Assembly (NCBI GenBank): GCA_028704415.1
Contig: JAQWFM010000003.1
Location: forward strand, 1 to 64,000
Length of the DNA: 64,000 nucleotides
Source of the DNA: Oscillospiraceae bacterium
Lineage (GTDB): Bacteria > Bacillota > Clostridia > Saccharofermentanales > Fastidiosipilaceae
Reading direction: 5' to 3'
How positions within the stretch are numbered: position 1 is the stretch's first letter; each line of letters begins with the position of its first letter. Shown one piece after another: positions 45,245-53,062 of this stretch. The notes under the pieces are model-generated. The model saw only the letters and a list, made by a program, of their open reading frames with translations. It was not told the DNA's origin and made no database searches. The position numbers and the translations under genes were made by a program.

Positions 45245-46675
45245 TCATTCAGCCGTCACCGACGGGTCTGGTTCGCTTTCAGGCGTACTGTCGGCAGGCT
45301 GCGCGGCCGTTCCGGTACTTGCCTCTGCTTCTGTGGACACCGCGGCAGCGTCAGCCGCACTGACGGCGGTGTAGTCATCCACAGGCGTGTCCGCGCAAGT
45401 CAGCATGATATATGCCGCCGCATTTATTCGAAAACGCAGCTGATCCGCATCATACAGGCTCATCAGTTTCCAGGTAGCATCGTAATCAGTACCCTTGATT
45501 TGGCCACCGGTAGCCTCCAGCTCATTTTGAGCTGAATCGCTAACCTCATCAGCGCTGGGCACATCATATTGGCCGGCTTCCATGAATACGACCGGGATGC
45601 CGGCATTGTCAAAAGGCTGATAATCGCCGTCCTCCAGTGTAAACTCCCTGTAAATATAAGATTCGCCGCCATCTTCCAGCGTTACGGAATAACTGCCCTG
45701 ATTGGTCATCAGACTGACCCCGATTTCAGAATTGAGGTCGCCTTCCAGCGAAGCGTTAACCGCATCATAAAGCTTACGGCGCATTGCATACTTTTGGCCT
45801 TCATTGAGCGAGTTATGTCCCGCATGCGCGTACAATTTGTCGCCGCCATATATGGAGCGCAAAATAAACGCGCCATCCAGCACTGACAAAGTCGCGTCAT
45901 CCAGGCTTGAGAGATAAACCGCAGCGCCGCGGGACTGATCATTGCAGGCACCCATAAAGACGATTTGCAAATCATAGGCTACGGGCTGCTCCCGCAGGTT
46001 ATTTAACAGGGTCAGCAGAGCCGCCACGCCAGAAGCATTGTCAGAGATACCATTATAATCGGGATAGTCGGCGGCCTGATCTGCGGAGACAGGCGTATCA
46101 TACCGGGCGGCCATAATCATGGTTCTGTGGTATACCGTCAGGTCTTCCAAACTGTCCTGAACAGCCGATTGATCACCGGAAACAGTCAGCTGCGGGGTGG
46201 GACTGGGTGTCGGGGTTGGCGTTAAGCTGCCTGTACTTTCCGTACCGGACACCTTTTCTTCGATACGGTTCATTAAGGAGAGCAGCCAGTTTTGCTCTTC
46301 AAGCGCTTTTTCTCTGGCTTCAACGTCTTCCGTCCGGTAAAAGCCAGTACCGGGAACCGTGACAATCAGATTTTGGGAACTGCCGCTGTAGCCGCTGTCT
46401 TCCGCTGCTGTAAAGCTTTGTACCTCCGGCTGATATCCCATATCTACTAGCAAATTATAAAGATAGGCCGCCGTATTTTGCTCTTCCTGGCTGTATGCAG
46501 ACCGATAAGGATAGGCATTTGCAATTTTTTGGGCCTGTACGGAGCCATAATAGGAGAACAAGGCCGGATTTTCCGAATCAGTGCTATCGGCACAGCCAAC
46601 TAAAGGCAACAGCAAACAGGCTGTCAGAAAACAAGCCAGTAAGGGAAACCGTCTGCGCGGAGATCTAAGCTGCAT
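45245..46675 (-). CDS. M28-peptidase-like lipoprotein lacking most zinc ligands
   Basis: 476 residues with a lipoprotein signal: a basic start, a hydrophobic helix and lipobox LVGC with Cys28. A Thr/Pro linker (150-161) leads to an M28-like fold. In place of the family's AHYD it reads AARYD (Arg191 for His), Asp212 is kept in SDNASG, the catalytic glutamate pair is changed to CND (244-246), and the last ligand SDHxPF is GDYQPF (Tyr352). Four of five metal ligands and the base are therefore missing, so a zinc peptidase is unlikely. The C-terminal tail is Ser/Ala/Glu-rich. It starts four bases after galT. Confidence 0.68.
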   Translation of the reverse strand: MQLRSPRRRFPLLACFLTACLLLPLVGCADSTDSENPALFSYYGSVQAQKIANAYPYRSAYSQEEQNTAAYLYNLLVDMGYQPEVQSFTAAEDSGYSGSSQNLIVTVPGTGFYRTEDVEAREKALEEQNWLLSLMNRIEEKVSGTESTGSLTPTPTPSPTPQLTVSGDQSAVQDSLEDLTVYHRTMIMAARYDTPVSADQAADYPDYNGISDNASGVAALLTLLNNLREQPVAYDLQIVFMGACNDQSRGAAVYLSSLDDATLSVLDGAFILRSIYGGDKLYAHAGHNSLNEGQKYAMRRKLYDAVNASLEGDLNSEIGVSLMTNQGSYSVTLEDGGESYIYREFTLEDGDYQPFDNAGIPVVFMEAGQYDVPSADEVSDSAQNELEATGGQIKGTDYDATWKLMSLYDADQLRFRINAAAYIMLTCADTPVDDYTAVSAADAAAVSTEAEASTGTAAQPADSTPESEPDPSVTAE

Positions 46676-46678
46676 GTT

Positions 46679-47653
46679 TTACCAACCCCGTGCCTGCCGA
46701 AATTTTTGACAAGCCCCCCGCAGGTCTTTAGCCACAGCTTCCGGGGCAGTGGTATTGCAATGCGCCCAGGCGCCGGTTTCACTGGAGGCGTTGTATTTTA
46801 TCTTGTTTGCTGACCGCATGGGCGGGAAAAATTCAATGTGGAAGTGAAAATCCTCCCAGCCTTCACTATTAACCGGTGCATTATGCATGCACATCATGTA
46901 AGGGAACTTCATATCAAACAGCGCATCAAGTGTCCCGGACGCGGTTAACACCGCATCGGCCAAATCCTGCCGTTCCTGATCCGTCATGTCCAGCAGGGTA
47001 CCAAAGTGGCGCTTAGCAGCAATTTGAATGCCATAGGGATATTCACTGTAAAAAGGCAAATAAATCAAAAAGCTTTCATTTTCATATACAATACGCAGCG
47101 AGGCCTCAGTCTCCTGCTCCAGCCAGTCACACATCAGGCAGTGCCCGCTTGCTTCCCGGTGTTCAATCTGGGCTTTAAGTTCCAGTTCCAGTTTTTTGGG
47201 AATGAACGGATAGGCATAAATCTGGCCGTGGGGATGAGGCATGGTGACGCCTACGGCCTCGCCCCGATTTTCAAAGATAAAAATATACTTAAACTCAGGA
47301 TTTGACTTCAGTTTTTCAAAGCGCTCACACCACAAATCAACCAGTTTGTGAACATGCTCCAGGCTTAGCTCCGGCAGCGTCCGATTATGCTCCGGCGAAT
47401 ATAGGATAACCTCACACTTACCGTAACTGGGCCGGGTTTTAAACAAGCCGCCGCCCACTGGATCAGGCTGGGGGGGATTGGTAGACAACGCGGGAAAATC
47501 ATTGTCATATTCATACACATCATAATGCTCCGGAACTTTACCGCTGCCCGGGCAAAAGGGGCACCAGTCTTTAGGCATCTGCGGCCGGTTCTGCCGGTGA
47601 GATGCAATCATAACCCAATCTTGTATAAAAGGATTCCAACGTAGTTCAGCCAT
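46679..47653 (-). CDS. galT: UDP-glucose-hexose-1-phosphate uridylyltransferase
   Basis: Leloir pathway enzyme, moving UMP from UDP-glucose to galactose-1-phosphate. The catalytic histidine motif MPHPHGQIYAYP, the CPFCPG and CLMCDW zinc-type motifs and the HFHIEFFPP end of the family are present. 324 residues. No galK or galE is next to it. It shares a control region with the S11-like gene on the other strand and is followed closely by the M28-like lipoprotein. Confidence 0.94.
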   Translation of the reverse strand: MAELRWNPFIQDWVMIASHRQNRPQMPKDWCPFCPGSGKVPEHYDVYEYDNDFPALSTNPPQPDPVGGGLFKTRPSYGKCEVILYSPEHNRTLPELSLEHVHKLVDLWCERFEKLKSNPEFKYIFIFENRGEAVGVTMPHPHGQIYAYPFIPKKLELELKAQIEHREASGHCLMCDWLEQETEASLRIVYENESFLIYLPFYSEYPYGIQIAAKRHFGTLLDMTDQERQDLADAVLTASGTLDALFDMKFPYMMCMHNAPVNSEGWEDFHFHIEFFPPMRSANKIKYNASSETGAWAHCNTTAPEAVAKDLRGACQKFRQARGW

Positions 47654-47726
47654 GGGTTCCTCCCTAAATAAATAACTAAAGCAGCAGCTTTACTCTATAG
47701 GTTAAGCGGTGCTGCTGATCAGTCCA

Positions 47727-47814
47727 ATGATAGCAGAAAACACGGCTTATTGCACAGCAAACCCGCATATTGGCAGCAGTGCAGCCGTCCTGGCCCCGAC
47801 TTTTCTGCTATCAT
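47727..47814. promoter_or_regulatory. Divergent inverted repeat in the galT control region
   Basis: ATGATAGCAGAAAA (47727-47740) and its exact complement TTTTCTGCTATCAT (47801-47814) lie 60 bases apart between the two divergent genes. Each half contains an extended -10-like TGCTATCAT pointing outward to its own gene. -35 boxes are not clear. Confidence 0.5.
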
Positions 47815-47869
47815 AGCGTTAAGTCACCAAAAATCAGCAAGAAGCTGCTCAGACAGAAAGGAGTGCGCT

Positions 47870-49234
47870 TTGAGGCCATACGGAAAGGCAGGCAGGATCA
47901 GACACTGCTTAAACCAGGTCGCAGTTTTCATTGGTTTTCTGTTAACAGTGCAGGCCTGGGCACAGCCTGCGGCCAGCATCGCCGCGGCGCAGGCTGTGTC
48001 GTCAGCGAATGCTGCCACATCGCCTCAGGCCCAGGCCGTTGCTGATTACAGTTTTTTAGAACTGGAGCCCGCATCCCAGTCCGTCCTGATCAAGGAAGCA
48101 GAGCACGGCACCACCTTATACGCCCAGCAAGCCTCCCAGCCTGACTATGCCCCGCTGGCTCACCGCATGCTGACCGCGGTGGTGGCGCTGGAGTATCTGG
48201 ACAGTAAAGCCATGCTGACGATCAGCAAAACCGCAGCCCAATATATTGAGGACCGCACCGTTTTTACCACCGGCGGCCGCTATGATCTTTTTTACGTCCT
48301 GCATGCCCTGATACTGGAGGATTCCCAGGCTGCGGCAGTGGCGCTGGCAGAAGAAATCAGCGGCTCTGAAGCTGAATTTGTACAGCTGCTTAACAGCCAC
48401 GCGCGGAGTCTGGGCATGAGTGGGACACAGTTTACCAATGTTACCGGCGTATATGATGAAGCTCAGTACACTACCGCGGAAGATCTGTATCTGCTCTATA
48501 AGTACGCTATGTCGGTAAGCAGCTTTAAAGCCATCTACAATCAGCGAGATCGCACCTATTATTACAGTCTTAACATTAACCATTATTTTGTCAATCACTT
48601 TTCCTACGCCTGGAATTACGCTGATCAGGTCCAGGGCGGCATGATTTCAAAACAGGGGCAGGCCTACAGTGCGGTTTATACTGTCCGCAACTCCGCCCAG
48701 GCCTATACCTATACTGTATTTTTATCCGGCAGTCATGTCACCTCTTCCTTAAGCCAAAACAGTGTTTTGATAACCGATATCATCGCCATTAACCGGCAGC
48801 TCCAGAGTCATTATGAAAAATCCATCCTGGCTTATAAAGGCGACAGCTTTGACCGTGAATATCAGTTAGCCGGCAAAACCGTAGCTTTGGAATTTCAGGA
48901 TACTGTTGCCTATGTCCACCCGGTAGGTGATGACTTCAGGCAGCAAACGGAACTGGTGATGAATGAATCACCGCCCAGTTTTCCTATTCTCACCGATGAA
49001 ACGCTAGGCTATGTCTGGTTTATGCTGGACGATGGCTCGGCTATCCAGGTGCCGGTCGCCTCTTCCACCGAAATTCATTCGCGCAATCAGTTTTTAGATT
49101 GGCTCCTGGTCATTATTGACAGTAATAAAACGTTGATCGGACTGATCCTGATTGTTTTTACAGCCCTGCTGGTACTGCTGAGCAGCCGTTTCAGGCAGCG
49201 CCGGCTGCTCAGGCAATTAAGGCAGCACCGCTAA
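47870..49234 (+). CDS. S11 D-Ala-D-Ala carboxypeptidase-like protein, apparently inactive
   Basis: The fold outline is DacA-like: after a signal peptide come QSVLIKEAEHGTTLYAQ, LTAVVALEYLDS and then LNSHARSLGMSGTQFTNVTGVYDEAQYTTAEDL, as in the family. But the SxxK nucleophile motif is replaced by PLAHRM (95-100), the SxN position reads LEDSQAA and the KTG position reads MISKQGQ, so all three penicilloyl-serine active-site motifs are missing. A C-terminal transmembrane helix (about 420-440) follows, then a basic tail. The start is a TTG at 47870 with GGAG six bases upstream, and the signal peptide begins there. The longer track start adds non-family sequence. Probably a pseudo-enzyme that may bind peptidoglycan. 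Confidence 0.75.
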   Translation: MRPYGKAGRIRHCLNQVAVFIGFLLTVQAWAQPAASIAAAQAVSSANAATSPQAQAVADYSFLELEPASQSVLIKEAEHGTTLYAQQASQPDYAPLAHRMLTAVVALEYLDSKAMLTISKTAAQYIEDRTVFTTGGRYDLFYVLHALILEDSQAAAVALAEEISGSEAEFVQLLNSHARSLGMSGTQFTNVTGVYDEAQYTTAEDLYLLYKYAMSVSSFKAIYNQRDRTYYYSLNINHYFVNHFSYAWNYADQVQGGMISKQGQAYSAVYTVRNSAQAYTYTVFLSGSHVTSSLSQNSVLITDIIAINRQLQSHYEKSILAYKGDSFDREYQLAGKTVALEFQDTVAYVHPVGDDFRQQTELVMNESPPSFPILTDETLGYVWFMLDDGSAIQVPVASSTEIHSRNQFLDWLLVIIDSNKTLIGLILIVFTALLVLLSSRFRQRRLLRQLRQHR

Positions 49235-49255
49235 CCACAGCCCTACGGCCCTGCC

Positions 49256-49864
49256 TTATCCCCGGTCGCCCCGGTGCTGCCTTAAGCGCCGCAGCCAGGG
49301 GTAAGCCTTTTCCAGGACAAAATCATAGACCAGACTAAAAATGATTTCCGCAGGTAAAATAAGATAAGGCCAGCCCGGCAGCGCGGCCCAGCTATTCAAC
49401 AGAGCTGTACCGCTGAGTTTAAGCAGCAGCCAGAACCACAGCCACAGCAGGCCCTGCAACAAAATTAAGGCCGGCAGCCGTGACAGCCAGCCTGACGCTG
49501 GTGCTGCCGCGGATTGATCCGGGGCCTTAGGCTGAACCGTCCGGAAGCGATATCTTGTTTTGCCCAATACACATTTGAGCAGCGGATACGGTCCACCAAT
49601 AATTACAAAAGAGAGTGCGTCCGGCAGTCCCGGGACCAGGAGACTGAAGGCCGACGCGCCCAGATAGACCAGCCCGCCTGCCGCTTTACCCCAGTTCAGG
49701 CAGACAAACCAGATAATCAGGCTCAACAGCAGATTGATAAACAAGTCAGCCGTAGGAAGATACCGGTTTATTAACTGCAACAGCAAAATCAGCGCAAGCG
49801 CGATGCCGCCGCCGGCCACAACTTTAACCTGTCCGGGTCCAGGCTGAGGGTCAGCAGCAGGCAC
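49256..49864 (-). CDS. Polytopic membrane protein of unknown function
   Basis: 202 residues from a GTG at 49864 with GGAGGGG upstream. The longer track start at 49903 has no site. About five hydrophobic segments fill most of the length, with a polar loop around 130. No family was recognised. It overlaps the end of the J-domain gene by 14 bases, so it is likely co-expressed with it and the DUF5685 gene. Confidence 0.65.
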   Translation of the reverse strand: MPAADPQPGPGQVKVVAGGGIALALILLLQLINRYLPTADLFINLLLSLIIWFVCLNWGKAAGGLVYLGASAFSLLVPGLPDALSFVIIGGPYPLLKCVLGKTRYRFRTVQPKAPDQSAAAPASGWLSRLPALILLQGLLWLWFWLLLKLSGTALLNSWAALPGWPYLILPAEIIFSLVYDFVLEKAYPWLRRLRQHRGDRG

Positions 49865-50273
49865 ACAAATCCCCTCCCATGCATTCACAACAGGTATCCG
49901 CAATGCAAAGGCCCGTCAGGGCATCACAGCAGCCGTCTCCGCTGCCATAAGGGCTGTAATAGCCTCTCCCCCAGCCGGAGGGCTGGCTGCCGCTGCCATT
50001 AGATTGATAAGGGCCGTAACTGCTCCGGCCAAACGGATTATCATAACCTGTATGCTGGCCGGACTGATCATAGCTCTGTCGCTTTTGCTCATTGCTCAGG
50101 ATATCATAGGCCTCATTAATTTCCTGCATTTTTTCCTGAGCCAGATTCTTCATATTAGGATCAGTATACTGATCCGGGTGATACTTTTTAACCAGCTGAT
50201 GGTATGCTTTTTTAATGGTTTCCGCATCACTGCCCCGGCTGACACCAAGAACCTGATAAGGATCTTTGTTCAT
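49851..50273 (-). CDS. J-domain protein with a cysteine-rich end
   Basis: 140 residues. The first 68 are a standard J domain (DPYQVLGVSRGSDAETIKKAYHQLVKKYHPDQYTD with the HPD motif). A Gly/Ser/Tyr-rich linker follows, and the last residues hold eight cysteines (CCDALTGLCIADTCCECMGGDLCACC). The start is the ATG at 50273 with AGGAG upstream. Unlike DnaJ it has no zinc repeats or substrate domain, so it is a specialised co-chaperone. It lies next to the DUF5685 gene, a pairing common in Clostridia. Confidence 0.85.
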   Translation of the reverse strand: MNKDPYQVLGVSRGSDAETIKKAYHQLVKKYHPDQYTDPNMKNLAQEKMQEINEAYDILSNEQKRQSYDQSGQHTGYDNPFGRSSYGPYQSNGSGSQPSGWGRGYYSPYGSGDGCCDALTGLCIADTCCECMGGDLCACC

Positions 50274-50373
50274 ACTGTCTCGTGCTCCTGTCTGTCTGGC
50301 TCCCGGCCGAACATTCATTATTATATCACGTGATTTTGCTCTTTTAGTCTAGTACGGTCAGGTTAAACGAAGC

Positions 50374-51435
50374 TTAAAGCTTATTGAGCGGCCGGCCGGC
50401 GGCAATTTGTCTGGCCACCGCGGGCAAACCCTGGGTCAGGATATTGCCAACCAGAGGCTGCAGCCGCTGATACGGTAAAAGCTCCAGAGCCTGCGCGCAA
50501 TCTGCCTGCTGGGTAAATAAAAGATAATCTGCCTTAACCCGGTAGAGCATCCAGGCACTGGCCTGGCTCAGATCCAGCTGCGCCGTCTCCGGATAGTTAG
50601 CCTGTGACTGCGCCCAGGCGTCTGCAGTCACAGGCAGGACAGCTGCCCGTAATAAAGCGTTATAGCGTCCGGCTGTTTGATCCGCCTGCCAGTCGGCCAA
50701 AGCGTCTGCATAGTAAACCCAGCGGCCCAGCGCGGTCATGCCCGTCCGGACCGCGGCCTGCTGGCCGGTGGTTAAGCCCGTCACCCCAGCCGTCTGCAGT
50801 CCCAGCAGCATCAGCTCCGCCAGTAAATTACCAAAGGCTGTCGCGGCCGGGTCAGCTCCGGCAAAGGCGCGGCAACTGACAGTCATGCTATCCGTCAGGC
50901 CGGACGCAGCTTCATCCGCCTGATTAAATACTGTACCGGCTAAAACCGGGTCAATGCTGCCGGCGCTGGCCGGGTTCTGCTGCAGCTCAGCGGCATTCAG
51001 CTCAGACAGGTGCTGCCGGATAAGCTTCCAGGCCAGCGGGTAGGCGCGCCGGGCCCTGGCGGCCGCGCTTTGCCAGATCAGCTTCAGGCCTTGATTGAGC
51101 ACACGTTTTTCACCATCCTGAATATTATCCTGCAGTTTACCTTCAGCCAGCAAAACTGAGACCGCCGCGCTGTAATCCAGTGCAGGATCCGGCTGTACAG
51201 CCGGCCGTTTTTGGCGTGGGTGAATCAGGCAGCTGACCTGCGCCCAGTCAGGCGGATCCGGCTGCAAAGCGTGCAGGTAAATGGCCATAAAGGTCAGGTC
51301 ATAGCTCAGGCTCAGGCGCGGCAGCTGGCCGTAATGATTCCGGATAGCCTGACACAAGCCGCAATAGTAACCGCGGTAGATATTGAACTCGCGGATCTTC
51401 AATTCTTCTTTAAGGGGGCGGACATTTCCGTACAT
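50374..51435 (-). CDS. DUF5685 family protein
   Basis: 353 residues. The N-terminus MYGNVRPLKEELKIREFNIYRGYYCGLCQAIRNHYGQLPRLSLSYDLTF is the diagnostic start of DUF5685 proteins, with the GYYCGLC cysteine pair probably binding metal. The rest is helical, with no other motif recognised. Function unknown. It leads a group with a J-domain protein and a membrane protein on the minus strand, divergent from gltX. Confidence 0.8.
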   Translation of the reverse strand: MYGNVRPLKEELKIREFNIYRGYYCGLCQAIRNHYGQLPRLSLSYDLTFMAIYLHALQPDPPDWAQVSCLIHPRQKRPAVQPDPALDYSAAVSVLLAEGKLQDNIQDGEKRVLNQGLKLIWQSAAARARRAYPLAWKLIRQHLSELNAAELQQNPASAGSIDPVLAGTVFNQADEAASGLTDSMTVSCRAFAGADPAATAFGNLLAELMLLGLQTAGVTGLTTGQQAAVRTGMTALGRWVYYADALADWQADQTAGRYNALLRAAVLPVTADAWAQSQANYPETAQLDLSQASAWMLYRVKADYLLFTQQADCAQALELLPYQRLQPLVGNILTQGLPAVARQIAAGRPLNKL

Positions 51436-51488
51436 TAAAAACCTCAGTCATATTAACTGTTACAGCCGCTCCGGCACCGTCTGAGCAG

Positions 51489-51517
51489 TTGTAAGGGCGC
51501 TGGTAAAACGTTATTAT
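51489..51517 (+). promoter_or_regulatory. Promoter of gltX-glnS
   Basis: TTGTAA, 17 bases, TATTAT on the plus strand, about 30 bases before the gltX ATG. Confidence 0.5.
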
Positions 51518-51549
51518 AACATGATGAAAATAAAGACGAGGAGTTAGGT

Positions 51550-53028
51550 ATGATGGATTTGGTAGTCCGCACCCGCTTTGCGCCCAGCCCGACCGGGTTT
51601 ATGCATATCGGCAATCTGCGCACAGCTTTATATGAGTATCTGGTGGCCCGCTCGATGCATGGTCGCTTTATTCTGCGTATTGAGGACACAGATCAGGAGC
51701 GTCTGGTTCCGGGCGCGGTTGATCTGATTTATCAGACCCTGGAAGCCTGCGGCATCAACCATGATGAGGGTCCTGATATAGGCGGGCCTTACGGTCCATA
51801 TATCCAAAGCGAACGTAAAGCGGTTTATCAGGATATAGCGCTGCAGCTGGTCAGTGAGGGGAAAGCTTATCGCTGTTTTTGTACTGAGGAGCGCCTGGCC
51901 AGCTTAAAAGCTGAAGGGGAGAAATCTCACCGCTTTGGAGGCTATGACCGGCATTGCCGCCATCTTTCGCAAGCTGAAATTGAAAGTAAACTCTCCCAGG
52001 GACAGCCTTATGTCATTCGTCAGAAGATGCCCCTGACAGGCCATACGTCGTTTGATGATGAGGTATTTGGTCATATTGAGGTACCTAATGAAGAACTGGA
52101 GGATCAGATTCTGCTGAAATCAGACGGGTACCCGACCTATAACTTTGCCAATGTGGTGGATGACCACGCCATGGCGATCACGCATGTGGTTCGCGGCTCG
52201 GAATATCTTTCTTCCACCCCCAAATACAATTTACTGTATCAGGCCCTGGGTTATCCTATCCCCACCTATATTCATCTGCCATTAATCCTGGGTGAGGATG
52301 GGCAAAAGCTCTCCAAGCGCCATGGCGCCACCAGTTTTGCGGATCTGGTCCAGGAAGGGTTTCTGCCAGAGGCCATTATTAACTATATTGCCTTGCTGGG
52401 CTGGGCCCCCAAAGATAACCGGGAAGTATTTTCTTTAGCCGAGCTCACCCAGGTGTTTGATGTGGCAGGTATTAGTAAATCTCCGGCTGTATTTGATTAC
52501 AATAAGTTGAAATGGTTTAATCAGGAATATATTCGCCGGATGCCGCTGGCGCAGCTGACCCAAAGCTGCCATCCCTATTTTGCCAGGTCACTGAATGGCC
52601 TGCCAACCGATGAGCCTTACCTGGCCGCTTTGCTCCAGCCACGCCTGGAAACCTTTACGGAGATTCCGGAAAAGATAAAGTTTCTGGGACACTATGAGCA
52701 GGATTTTGAGTTAACGCTGTTTGAACACAAAAAGATGAAGACTAATCTGGCGCTGTCTTTGCAAATGCTGGATACCGTTTTACCGGAGCTGGCTGCCCTG
52801 CAGCCCTGGGATGAAGCTAATCTGCACCAATACCTGATGGAGCGGGCGGCAAGCCTGGGCGTAAAAAACGGCCAGCTGATGTGGCCGGTCAGGATAGCCG
52901 CCTCAGGTCAGGCCGTTACCCCGGGAGGCGCGGTGGAAGTGCTGTATCTCTTGGGGCAGCCTGAAGCCCTCAGACGTATGACCCTGGCCCGGGACCGGCT
53001 AAAGCAGGCATTGGGGACGCAGGCTTAA
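51550..53028 (+). CDS. gltX: Glutamyl-tRNA synthetase
   Basis: Charges tRNA-Glu. Class I motifs are FAPSPTGFMHIGNLRTAL and QKLSKRHGATSF. 492 residues, normal. The start is the first of two adjacent ATGs with GAGGAG upstream. A glnS follows, so this enzyme could be a discriminating GluRS that charges only tRNA-Glu. That is an inference from the neighbour. Confidence 0.96.
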   Translation: MMDLVVRTRFAPSPTGFMHIGNLRTALYEYLVARSMHGRFILRIEDTDQERLVPGAVDLIYQTLEACGINHDEGPDIGGPYGPYIQSERKAVYQDIALQLVSEGKAYRCFCTEERLASLKAEGEKSHRFGGYDRHCRHLSQAEIESKLSQGQPYVIRQKMPLTGHTSFDDEVFGHIEVPNEELEDQILLKSDGYPTYNFANVVDDHAMAITHVVRGSEYLSSTPKYNLLYQALGYPIPTYIHLPLILGEDGQKLSKRHGATSFADLVQEGFLPEAIINYIALLGWAPKDNREVFSLAELTQVFDVAGISKSPAVFDYNKLKWFNQEYIRRMPLAQLTQSCHPYFARSLNGLPTDEPYLAALLQPRLETFTEIPEKIKFLGHYEQDFELTLFEHKKMKTNLALSLQMLDTVLPELAALQPWDEANLHQYLMERAASLGVKNGQLMWPVRIAASGQAVTPGGAVEVLYLLGQPEALRRMTLARDRLKQALGTQA

Positions 53029-53062
53029 ACTACGGCAAAAAATTTATGGAGGAACTGCAGTT

